Below, piece by piece: positions 1 through 7,835 of a stretch of 16,860 bases of DNA (positions are counted from its first letter, which is position 1; each line of letters starts with the position of its first letter). The notes under the pieces were generated by a model, which searched no databases, was not told where the DNA came from, and worked only from the letters and a program-made list of their open reading frames with translations. Origin of the DNA: Desulfobacula sp. (lineage in GTDB: Bacteria > Desulfobacterota > Desulfobacteria > Desulfobacterales > Desulfobacteraceae); the NCBI GenBank assembly GCA_027858355.1, contig JAQICW010000691.1:1-16860 (forward strand), written 5' to 3'. The translations under genes and the position numbers were made by a program.

Positions 1-1436
1 TTCATATGGACCCAGGTATTCTGGTCTCTTATGTTAGCCATTTCAAACAAGTATTTGTTCAGACCCGCATCCCTGATGGTTTCCTGGAAAAGCGGCTCAT
101 GGGTCCTGGGTGAGCAGGATGCCACCACCACCCGATTGAGTTCCTGTTCCTTGATAACCTGTTTCATGTGATCCTGGGAATCCTGGGAACAGGTAAAAAG
201 ATTATCCTCCACATGCGTAACATAGGGCAGTGTGGCTGCAAAATCACGAATTGCGGGCACATCTGCAACACCACCAATATTAATGCCGCAGTTGCAGACA
301 AACACACCGATCCTTGGCTTCATGCCCGAGAAATCGATTTCCGGCGGCAATTCCCTTGTCCTTGTCATGGACCATCTGCCTTTTGCCAGGGCCACGGAAG
401 CACTGGCAGCAGCAGCAGATGCCTCCATTACCGATGACGGAATATCTTTGGGTTCCTGAAACGCGCCGCAGACATAAACGCCTTTTTTTGTCGTATGAAC
501 CGGTGACAGGTTGGCTGTGCGTGCAAATCCGTGTTCGTTCAGTTCAACACCCATTTTTTTTGCAAGGCCCATGGCATCCCGATTGGGTGCCAGTCCTACG
601 GAAAGCACCACCATATCAAAAATTTCTTCAACCGTGTTCCCGGTTTCAGTGGCATATACAATCCTGTACCTGTCTTTCGGTTCAGGAAATACCGAATGGA
701 TTCTTGATCTGATGAACCGAACACCACTGTCATCCTGAGCCCTCATGTTGTATTTATCAAATTCCTTGCCATGGGTTCTCATATCCATGAAAAAGATGAC
801 CGTATCAAGATTCTCATCGCTGTGTTCCCTGGCAATGACCGCCTGTTTGTTGGCAACCATGCAGCAGACACCGGAACAATAGGAATGATCGCCCTTGTTG
901 ATGTCTCTTGAACCCACACACTGAATCCAGGCAATCTTTTCAGGCTCTATGTGATCCGACGGCCTGACCAGGTGACCGGCATAGGGGCCTGATGCAGATA
1001 AAATTCTTTCAAATTCCACACTGGTTACGATGTTGGGGCTGTGTCCATAGCAGTAAGTCACCATCTGTTCAGGTTCAAACGGTGTAAAACCCGGCGCCAG
1101 GATGATTGCGCCTACCTCAAGGGTTTTTTCTTCTCCTGTCATACAATGATCCACAGCATTGGCAAGACATACATCCACACATTGCATACATTCTGAGCAA
1201 TACCCGCAGTTCAGGCATCTGGCAGCTTCCTTTTTGCCGTCTTCTTCTTTGTATCCCTGTTCAACCTCATTAAAATTGCCCGCACGTTCTGCCACAGCAA
1301 GTTCGGGCATCTTATACCGGCTTTCCTTTTCCATATTCCCGGATATGGGTCTGAACTCGGGATTTTCAACCACCGGAAGTACACGGCCGTCTTCCATGTC
1401 TTTCCCGGTCACGAATCTGTAGAAGGATTCGGCCGA
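1..1436 (-). CDS. hdrA: HdrA3, C-terminal segment after the TAA, partial (runs off the left edge)
   Basis: The hdrA3 frame stays open from 1436 to the window edge, corresponding to residues 552-1029 of a read-through protein. By comparison with HdrA2 about 450 further residues are expected outside. It carries the cysteine-rich motif CLNCGYCSEC followed by CVDVC (from residue 625), the HdrA half with Cys 724 and CSGVCC, VYVCGAFQEPKDIP, and then the HdrA N-terminal domain (FVCNCG, FTCSQD, CSPRTHEP), ending at TWVHM. Unlike HdrA2, the conserved His of SPRTHEP and Gly of QCVGSR are kept. There is no clear ribosome binding site near its first internal ATG codons, so it would be made only by read-through or internal initiation. 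Conserved motifs along its whole length argue against long-standing decay. Confidence 0.8.
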
Positions 1437-1439
1437 TTA
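1437..1439 (-). other. In-frame TAA inside hdrA3
   Basis: The frame reads GAFAAGM, stop, SAESFYRF, which aligns with ASGKTAAQSMHLF in HdrA2 without any gap. A GAA-to-TAA change would be enough if the ancestral residue was Glu, as in many NfnB-like proteins, though HdrA2 has Thr there. The bases just after the stop form a short palindrome, TCGGCCGA, of unknown meaning. Confidence 0.88.
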
Positions 1440-3089
1440 CATTCCCGCGGCAAAAGCTCCGATGGCAACCCCCGGACCGGTCTGGACATCACCGCCGGCA
1501 AATACACCCTGCCTGGTCGTGGCAAGGGTAATCGGGTTGACTTCGGTCGTGTTCCATTTGCTGATTTTCAGGTCAGCCAGATTTTCAATTCCTGCCAGGT
1601 CAGGCTGCTGTCCGATGGCAGGAATCAATTGGTCTATCGTTATTTCATACTCGCTTCCCGGAACCGGGACCGGACGTCTTCTGCCTGAGGAATCCGGCTC
1701 ACCAAGCTCCATTTTGATCATTCTCAAGGCTTTGACCCTGCCGTTTTCTCCAATCACTTCCTGGGGAGCGGCAAGATAGATAATCTTTGCACCTTCCTCC
1801 TCAGCCGCACAGATTTCCTCTTCCCAGGCCGGCATTTCTTTGCGGGTACGGCGATACAGGATGGTTACTTCTTCGGCCCCAAGCCTTACAGCCGATCTTG
1901 CCACGTCAACGGCCACATTTCCACCGCCGATGATACCGACTTTCTTTCCAACCCGGGTGGTTCCGGTCAGGTTGAGTTCTCTTAAAAACTCAACCCCCTG
2001 GCAGACGTCCTCAAGATCTTCACCCGGAATTCCCAGTTCAATACCTTTATGAGCACCAATACCTATGAACACGGCATCATACCCGTCAGCCATCAGACTG
2101 TTCACCGTAAAATCTTTGCCAAGCCGGACGTTCAGTTTAAGTTCAACACCCAGATTGGTAATAACTTCAATATCTTTATCCAGAACATCCCTAGGCAGAC
2201 GGTGTTCAGGAATTCCCACCCTGAGCATGCCGCCCGCCTTTGGCAGCGCTTCAAAAATTGTTGAATCCACACCCTTTCTGGCCAGGTGGTATGCCGCTGA
2301 AAGACCGGCAGGACCGGAGCCGATGACGGCCACCTTTTTGCCGATCTTTTGGGCACATTCGATTTCCACATCTCTCGGGTCAAACCTGTCTGCTGCCAGA
2401 CGTTTCAAATCCCTGATCGCCACAGGTTCATCCACCTGGCATCTGCGGCAAGCATCTTCACACTCATGAGGACAGATCCTGCCCAGCACACCCGGCAGCG
2501 GAAGCTGTTTCATGATGATTTCCAAGGATTCCTTGTATTTCCCTTCCTTGACCATCTGAACGTATCCCTGCACATTCAGTCCTGCAGGACAGGTCATGCG
2601 GCAGGGGGCCTTGTCTTTCTTTTCTATGGCATATCCTGAAGGCATGGCCTGGGGATATAATTTAAACGCGGCTTTCCTGTCCCTGAGTCCTTGATCAAAC
2701 CGGCTGGGAAGCTTCACCGGGCAAACGCTTGAACATTCACCGCATGCCGTGCATTTTTCAAGATCAATAAATCTTGGCTGCTCTTTTAATGTAACGGTAA
2801 AATCCCCTTCCTCACCCGTAACCTCGTGAATTTGCGCCATGGTTATCAGCTCAATGTTGAGATGCCGTCCCGCCTCAACCAGTTTAGGAGAAATAATGCA
2901 CATTGAGCAGTCATTGGTGGGAAAGGTCTTGTCCAGTTGCGCCATTGTCCCGCCAATGGCTGTGTTTTTATCCACAAGGTATACCAGATATCCGGAATCG
3001 GCCAGATCCAGTGAAGCCTGAATGCCGGCGATGCCGGCACCGACGACCATTACCGAGCCATTACCTTTTCTGGTACTTTTTTCGGTCAT
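1437..3089 (-). CDS. hdrA: HdrA3 (HdrA-NfnB fusion), N-terminal segment up to in-frame TAA
   Basis: This segment is 550 residues, starting at an ATG with a strong AAGGAGG site 7 bases upstream. Domains in order: HdrA FAD motif GAGIAG (17-22), NDCSMC (Cys 61, 64), ferredoxin motif CTACGECSSVCP (113-124), then a complete NfnB/GltD-type module. That module has N-terminal cysteines (163, 167, 206, 210, 214, 217), FAD motif GSGPAG (257-262), NADPH motif GGGNVAV (388-394), and VFAGGD with GAFAAGM at its end. The TAA falls at the end of that module, so the segment could fold as an NAD(P)H-oxidising unit linked to a partial HdrA flavin domain. Relatives usually read AAGK at the position where this one reads AAGM before the stop. 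The matching position in HdrA2 reads ASGKTAAQS without a stop. Confidence 0.87.
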   Translation of the reverse strand: MTEKSTRKGNGSVMVVGAGIAGIQASLDLADSGYLVYLVDKNTAIGGTMAQLDKTFPTNDCSMCIISPKLVEAGRHLNIELITMAQIHEVTGEEGDFTVTLKEQPRFIDLEKCTACGECSSVCPVKLPSRFDQGLRDRKAAFKLYPQAMPSGYAIEKKDKAPCRMTCPAGLNVQGYVQMVKEGKYKESLEIIMKQLPLPGVLGRICPHECEDACRRCQVDEPVAIRDLKRLAADRFDPRDVEIECAQKIGKKVAVIGSGPAGLSAAYHLARKGVDSTIFEALPKAGGMLRVGIPEHRLPRDVLDKDIEVITNLGVELKLNVRLGKDFTVNSLMADGYDAVFIGIGAHKGIELGIPGEDLEDVCQGVEFLRELNLTGTTRVGKKVGIIGGGNVAVDVARSAVRLGAEEVTILYRRTRKEMPAWEEEICAAEEEGAKIIYLAAPQEVIGENGRVKALRMIKMELGEPDSSGRRRPVPVPGSEYEITIDQLIPAIGQQPDLAGIENLADLKISKWNTTEVNPITLATTRQGVFAGGDVQTGPGVAIGAFAAGM

Positions 3090-3104
3090 TTGGGCACCTC
3101 CTTT

Positions 3105-3932
3105 TTATAATCCCACGTGAGCCAGATCAGGCCCGAGATAGGTTCGTTCATTTTCACCAAGTACGCCCAGGGCAAGCGCGATAATTGTCCACAGATGAAC
3201 TACATGATAATTTGCACCATAATAATGCCCGATGTCCTCTATCTGACCGTGGCAGTTATGACAGGGCGTAACCACGTAATTTGCACCGGTTGCCATGATC
3301 TGGTTGAACTTTGTTCTGCCATAGGCCCTTCTCTGATCCGGAAAACCCGCCTGCAAAGCACCGCCGCCACCACCGCAGCAGAAGTTGTTGTTCCGGTTCG
3401 GAATGGTATCAATAAAATTTTCTTCACCGACCACGGTTTTGATGATAAATCTCAAATCATCCACAATCTTGTTGGAACCGGTTTTTCTCCCGATATTGCA
3501 GGGGTCCTGCACAGTGAATTTAACGTTGAGCTCCTTGTTCCAGTCTGAGTTGACCTTAAGTTTTTCTTCTCTGATCCACTGGGCATAGAATTCAACAATG
3601 GATTTATATTTAAACTTATGAGGGATGTTGAATTTTCGTAATCCTTCCAGGATTGCAAAATAAGAGTGCCCGCATTCCGTGTTGACCACCAGGGGACTTT
3701 TCAGGTTGTTGTCCACATGAAAGACAAACTCCTCAAGAATATACCGCCATCCCTCATCATCTGCCATGAACATGCAGTAGTTCTCTCCGGCCCACATGAT
3801 CGACGGATAGGTCCAGTCCGCGCCCACAACATTCAGGATCTTCCACAGCGGCCCCATTTCCTCGGGTTCAGTCACAGGCTCCCTTGAATTCTGGTTCAAC
3901 ACTATTTTTGCATCTTCCCGGTCTATTGACAC
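3105..3932 (-). CDS. hdrB: HdrB-like CCG-domain iron-sulfur protein (HdrB part of a split HdrC-HdrB unit)
   Basis: This is the catalytic-type disulfide-reducing subunit. The 275 residues from the GTG at 3932 hold a CCG signature: Cys 145 (DPCN), 39 residues, CC at 185-186 followed by five glycines, 37 residues, CHNC (224, 227). Extra cysteines at 53 (ENYC) and 87 (ECGH) may be a degenerate first motif. It closely matches the partial HdrB at the right edge. No good Shine-Dalgarno sequence precedes the GTG, so translation may depend on coupling to hdrC, whose stop is 27 bases upstream in the same frame, or on read-through of that TAA. HdrA3 follows after 15 bases, so hdrC-hdrB-hdrA forms a second Hdr set. 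Confidence 0.85.
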   Translation of the reverse strand: MSIDREDAKIVLNQNSREPVTEPEEMGPLWKILNVVGADWTYPSIMWAGENYCMFMADDEGWRYILEEFVFHVDNNLKSPLVVNTECGHSYFAILEGLRKFNIPHKFKYKSIVEFYAQWIREEKLKVNSDWNKELNVKFTVQDPCNIGRKTGSNKIVDDLRFIIKTVVGEENFIDTIPNRNNNFCCGGGGGALQAGFPDQRRAYGRTKFNQIMATGANYVVTPCHNCHGQIEDIGHYYGANYHVVHLWTIIALALGVLGENERTYLGPDLAHVGL

Positions 3933-3959
3933 CTGAAGGTCTTCAAATCCGGGATAGCT

Positions 3960-3962
3960 TTA
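3960..3962 (-). other. In-frame TAA between the HdrC and HdrB parts
   Basis: Removing this one codon would join HdrC (143 residues) and the HdrB part into a single frame: AQEIR, stop, SYPGFEDLQVSIDRE. The stop lies at a domain border, so it may be a harmless split rather than a lesion. TAA is not a known selenocysteine or pyrrolysine codon, so read-through by those routes is not expected. Confidence 0.85.
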
Positions 3963-4391
3963 CCTGATTTCCTGGGCCACATCCAGCACCGTAAACTCAA
4001 AATCCTTGCTTGCCGCACCCATGGCGTTTCCGGTCCTGATGTGCTGGTCACATGATCCTAAAATTCCCTTTGGCCGTTTTTCCCTGGGAACGCTCTGGCG
4101 AAGGTTATAAATCAGTTTGGGTATGTTTACATTCATGGGACAGGCAAACAGGCATCTGGTACACATGCTGCAGACCCATATCCAGTTGCTTTTTTTAATT
4201 TGCTCATCCATTCCCAGATTCAGCATCCGTATAAGCTTTCTTGGATCCATGTCAAACTGCCCGGATGCAGGACATCCTCCCGTACACGTTCCGCAGGTCA
4301 GACACAGATCATAGTTTCCATCCGGAACTTTTGACAGGACAGTGTCCTTAAATTCAATGTCAAGGTCATCAATCTTAATTGCCTCTACCAT
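3960..4391 (-). CDS. hdrC: HdrC-like [4Fe-4S] protein (HdrC part of a split HdrC-HdrB unit)
   Basis: HdrC passes electrons from HdrA to HdrB through two [4Fe-4S] clusters. The 143 residues contain both motifs: CLTCGTCTGGCP (30-41) and CSMCTRCLFACP (74-85). It then has the KLIYNLRQ helix and a tail, DFEFTVLDVAQEIR, that runs to TAA. AAGGAGAA stands about 7 bases before the ATG. The next gene, HdrB, is in exactly the same frame, and the codons between the TAA and its first plausible start read SYPGFEDLQ, which looks like normal linker protein. The two parts may therefore have been one 428-residue protein. HdrC alone can still be functional, since HdrC and HdrB are separate genes in many organisms. 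Confidence 0.88.
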   Translation of the reverse strand: MVEAIKIDDLDIEFKDTVLSKVPDGNYDLCLTCGTCTGGCPASGQFDMDPRKLIRMLNLGMDEQIKKSNWIWVCSMCTRCLFACPMNVNIPKLIYNLRQSVPREKRPKGILGSCDQHIRTGNAMGAASKDFEFTVLDVAQEIR

Positions 4392-4428
4392 TTTAAAGTT
4401 CTCCTTTTTTGATGGTTATTCTACTTGG

Positions 4429-4465
4429 CCAAAGCCCTGAACTCTTTATGCAAAAAGGGCTTTGG
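4429..4465. repeat. 10-bp perfect inverted repeat at the hdrA2/hdrC junction
   Basis: CCAAAGCCCT at 4429-4438 pairs perfectly with AGGGCTTTGG at 4456-4465 around a 17-base loop that contains the hdrA2 stop codon. In the minus-strand mRNA it would form a hairpin between hdrA2 and hdrC, not followed by a U run, so it is more likely a processing, stability or attenuation element than a terminator. On the plus strand it is followed by six T (4466-4471) and so looks like a factor-independent terminator, but no plus-strand gene ends there. Read that way, it could stop antisense transcripts. Confidence 0.55.
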
Positions 4466-7400
4466 TTTTTTCAACAATCTGCCGGTCCGTGAAATGGTTC
4501 AGTGAAATGACTTTGGCCGGGCATTCCGCGGCACAGATGCCACAGCCGTGGCACAGGGCCGGTTCAATGTGCGCGTGACCATCCTTTATCCTCGGAACCC
4601 CATAAGGACAGCTTCTCACACAGACAAGGCAGCGAGCACATTTATCAGGATACATATTCTGAGCAACCACACCGCCCACCAGAATGCTGTCCCTGGAAAG
4701 AATGCAGGCAGCCCTTGAAACAGCAGCTTTAGCCTGGGCAATGGTCTCATCAACCGATTTCGGGTAATGGGCAAGCCCTGCCATGAAAATGCCTTCAGAG
4801 GCAAAATCAACCGGGCGCAGCTTGGCATGGGCCTCGTTCAGGAACCCGTCAGCGTTCACCGGCACCCTGAACAGTTCAAACAGTTCCTTGTTCTCATTGG
4901 GAAGGACGGCCGCGGCAAGGATAACAACATCCGGTTTGATCATAAGATCTCTTTGAAGAATTCTTTCCTTGATCATAAGCTCAAGCCGGCCGGCCTGGGA
5001 TGCAGCATCATTGCCTGATATTGTCACGACAGGCGGTTCATCCTCCTCATATCGGATAAAGATGATGCCTTTATTTCTGGCTTCCGTATACAGGTCTTCT
5101 CTTAAGCCATAGGTTCTGATATCCCGGTAAAGAATATAAATGTCGGCTTCCGGATTTTTTTCCTTGATCAAAAGGGCTTTTTTAATACTGTTGGTACAGC
5201 AGATTTTGCTGCAATAGGGCCGTTGTTCATTCCTTGAAACGACGCACTGAATAAAAACAACACATTTTGATTTGAAAATTTCCTGGTTTGGACTTTCAAG
5301 TGCATGGTTCAGATCCAGATGGGTCATGATCGAGGGGTGTCTGCCGTACCGGAATTCTTCAGGCTTGTATTCATGCCCGCCGGTTGCAAGAATGGTTGCC
5401 CCGTGCTCAACCTTTATTGAGATCACATTCGAATTGTCTGTCGCTGATATCAGCTGTGTTGAAAAATTTCCCAGGATACCTGTTGTTTCAATAACTTCGC
5501 TGTTAAGATAAGTTTTAATCAGCTTGTTTTGTTCAATCTTTTTTGCCAGTTCATTAAGGTAGGGCGCAATTTTTTCCCCCTGGATAGTTGTCAGAAGATC
5601 CCTTGCAACACCGCCGAGGGTGTCGGTTTTTTCAACAAGGAACACAGGGTAGCCCTGGTCGGCAGCAGACAGGGCCGCTTCCATGCCGGCAATTCCGCCG
5701 CCGACAACCAGGAGGGAAGCAATGACGTCAAGGGACATCTGGTAAAGGGGTTCTACAAAAGCTACCTTTGCCACGGCCATACTGACCAGGTCTTTTGCCT
5801 TTTGCGTTGCTTTATTTTTGTCATTCATGTGAACCCAGGTATTCTGGTCCCTGATGTTGGCCATTTCAAACAAATATTTATTCAAGCCTGCTTCCCTAAT
5901 GGTTTCCTGGAAAAGGGGCTCAGGGGTCCTTGGGGAGCAGGATGCCACCACCACCCGGTTGATCTGCTTTTCTATGATGACCTGCTTGATCTTCTCCTGG
6001 GTGTCCTGGGAACAGGTAAATAAATTGTCCTCAACATGAACCACGTGGGGAAGGGTGGCGGCAAAATCCCGGACACAGGGCACATCCGCGACACCGCCGA
6101 TATTGATTCCGCAGTTGCAGACAAATACACCAATCCTGGGTTCCAGACCTTTTACATCTGTTTCAGGGGGAAGTATTTTTGTCCGTGTCAAGGTTCCCCT
6201 GGCAGGAGCAAGTCTCTCAGATGCACACGCGGCAGCAGCCGAGGCTTCCATGACAGACTGGGGAATATCCTTTGGCCCCTGGAATACACCGCAGACATAA
6301 ATGCCTTCCCGGGATGTTTCAACCGGGGACAGATCAAGGGTTTTTGCAAAATTATGGGAATTGAGTTCTATGCCCAGATTTTCTGCCAATTCAATGTTTT
6401 GAGGTCCGGATACCAGACCAATGGACAGAATGACCATGTCAAAGATTTCTTCAACAAGCTCACCTGCATCTGTCACATACTTGAGCTTCAGGTTATTGTC
6501 TGAATGTTCTTCAACCGTATGTACCCTTGAGCGTATGAACCGGACACCTTTTTCGTTTTTCGCCCGCAGATAGTACCGGTCAAAGTCCTTGCCATAGGTT
6601 CTCATGTCCATGTAAAATACGGCTGCATCAAGGGATTTTGTGCTGTGTTCCTTTGCGATCACGGTCTGTTTTACCGCATACATGCAGCAGACCGAAGAAC
6701 AATATGAATTATCGCAGGTGTTCAGATCTCTTGACCCGGTACACTGGAGCCAGGCAATTTTTTTTGGTTCTTTGTGGTCGGAAGGCCTGACAAGATGACC
6801 CTGGAAAGGTCCTGAGGCAGACAATATCCTTTCAAACTCCAGGCTTGTTACGACATTGGGATGATTAAAATAATTATAATGGGCGTGAGGGGAGGGGTCA
6901 AAAGGGGTGAATCCCGGGGCCATGATGATCGCACCGACATCCAGGGTAACGGTTTCACTCGTCATTGCATGATCAATCGCACCTGCAAGACAGGCATCCA
7001 CGCACTGGTAGCATTCCGAGCAGATACCGCAGGAAAGACAACGGTCCGCCTCTTTGTCAATGGCTTTCCTGGTAAGGGTCGGGGTCAGTTCCTTAAAATT
7101 GCCCTCTCTTTTTTCCATGCTGATTTTTGCAGGTTTTGCCCGCTCAATCCTGGGGACATCATGAATATCCGGTTTTTCAAACTCCCAGGACTTTTCACGG
7201 TCTTTTTTCAAGTCTTGGCCATTGATGAAGAGATGCATGCTTTGGGCTGCGGTCTTGCCGCTGGCAACGGCATCCACAACTGATTTAGGGCCGTAATAAG
7301 CATCGCCGCCAGCAAATACCCAGTCAATGGGGGTCTGCAGGGTAACAGGGTCGGCTTCCAGCCCGCCGGGCCTGGTGACAGCAATCCCTTCCTTATCAGC

Positions 7401-7811
7401 AAAATCCAGGAGCCCCATCTGGCCGATAGCCACAATGACCGTATCGGTTTCATAGGAGGTTAATTTGCAGTCATCATACTGGGGATTGAACCTGCCGTTT
7501 TCATCAAATACAGATGTACATTCCCGGAACTCAACTTCATTGACGTTCCCGTCAGCACCCAGAAATCGGATAGGACCGAGACTGTTGACGATTTTAACCT
7601 TTTCTTCAAGGGCTTCTTCAATTTCATAATCCCAGGCAGGCATTTCATCTCTTTTTTCAAGACAGACCATGGTCACATCAAAAGAACCGATTCTTCTGGC
7701 AGTCAGCGCCACATCAACCGCCACATTCCCGCCGCCGATCACCATAACCCTGCCAAAAAGTTTTTCTGCTTTTCCAAGGGCTGCATCCAGTAAGAAATCA
7801 ATCCCTTTCAT
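4446..7811 (-). CDS. hdrA: HdrA2 (HdrA-NfnB fusion), C-terminal segment after the TAG
   Basis: This continues the hdrA2 frame (open from 7832; the first ATG is at 7811, without a clear ribosome binding site). Numbering by the read-through protein, it holds the NADPH-binding motif GGGNVAV (387-393), the end of the NfnB module at VFAGGD, and a cysteine-rich motif CLSCGICSECYQCVDAC (619-635). It then carries the rest of the HdrA repeats: Cys 718 with CSSVCC (732-737), the HdrA N-terminal domain (Cys 925, 927, 961, 986), a last FAD motif GGGIAG (1065-1070), and C-terminal ferredoxin motifs (1419-1429, 1448-1458). Two residues shared by the paralogs differ: His in SPRTHEP is Pro 991, and Gly in QCVGSR is Val 1219. 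As a separate protein it would lack the first FAD half. It precedes the HdrC-HdrB unit by 54 bases. Confidence 0.82.
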   Translation of the reverse strand: MKGIDFLLDAALGKAEKLFGRVMVIGGGNVAVDVALTARRIGSFDVTMVCLEKRDEMPAWDYEIEEALEEKVKIVNSLGPIRFLGADGNVNEVEFRECTSVFDENGRFNPQYDDCKLTSYETDTVIVAIGQMGLLDFADKEGIAVTRPGGLEADPVTLQTPIDWVFAGGDAYYGPKSVVDAVASGKTAAQSMHLFINGQDLKKDREKSWEFEKPDIHDVPRIERAKPAKISMEKREGNFKELTPTLTRKAIDKEADRCLSCGICSECYQCVDACLAGAIDHAMTSETVTLDVGAIIMAPGFTPFDPSPHAHYNYFNHPNVVTSLEFERILSASGPFQGHLVRPSDHKEPKKIAWLQCTGSRDLNTCDNSYCSSVCCMYAVKQTVIAKEHSTKSLDAAVFYMDMRTYGKDFDRYYLRAKNEKGVRFIRSRVHTVEEHSDNNLKLKYVTDAGELVEEIFDMVILSIGLVSGPQNIELAENLGIELNSHNFAKTLDLSPVETSREGIYVCGVFQGPKDIPQSVMEASAAAACASERLAPARGTLTRTKILPPETDVKGLEPRIGVFVCNCGINIGGVADVPCVRDFAATLPHVVHVEDNLFTCSQDTQEKIKQVIIEKQINRVVVASCSPRTPEPLFQETIREAGLNKYLFEMANIRDQNTWVHMNDKNKATQKAKDLVSMAVAKVAFVEPLYQMSLDVIASLLVVGGGIAGMEAALSAADQGYPVFLVEKTDTLGGVARDLLTTIQGEKIAPYLNELAKKIEQNKLIKTYLNSEVIETTGILGNFSTQLISATDNSNVISIKVEHGATILATGGHEYKPEEFRYGRHPSIMTHLDLNHALESPNQEIFKSKCVVFIQCVVSRNEQRPYCSKICCTNSIKKALLIKEKNPEADIYILYRDIRTYGLREDLYTEARNKGIIFIRYEEDEPPVVTISGNDAASQAGRLELMIKERILQRDLMIKPDVVILAAAVLPNENKELFELFRVPVNADGFLNEAHAKLRPVDFASEGIFMAGLAHYPKSVDETIAQAKAAVSRAACILSRDSILVGGVVAQNMYPDKCARCLVCVRSCPYGVPRIKDGHAHIEPALCHGCGICAAECPAKVISLNHFTDRQIVEKTKALFA

Positions 7812-7832
7812 AACGCCGTTGAGACCTTCTCC

Positions 7833-7835
7833 CTA
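7833..7835 (-). other. In-frame TAG inside hdrA2
   Basis: The codon series before and after this TAG stays in one frame and in one domain: LGV, stop, GEGLNGVMKGIDFLL. The aligned position in HdrA3 is Pro 355 in LGIPGEDL. There is no frameshift. A weak 4-bp hairpin (GAGA, loop AGG, TCTC) follows closely on the mRNA and is too small to be convincing as a recoding signal. Pyrrolysine, a GAG-to-TAG mutation or a sequence error could each explain it. Confidence 0.9.

Noticed and set aside
1437..7835. Frameshifts as the cause of the split genes
   Set aside because: In all three cases the frame after the stop is the same as before it, and motifs align without gaps.
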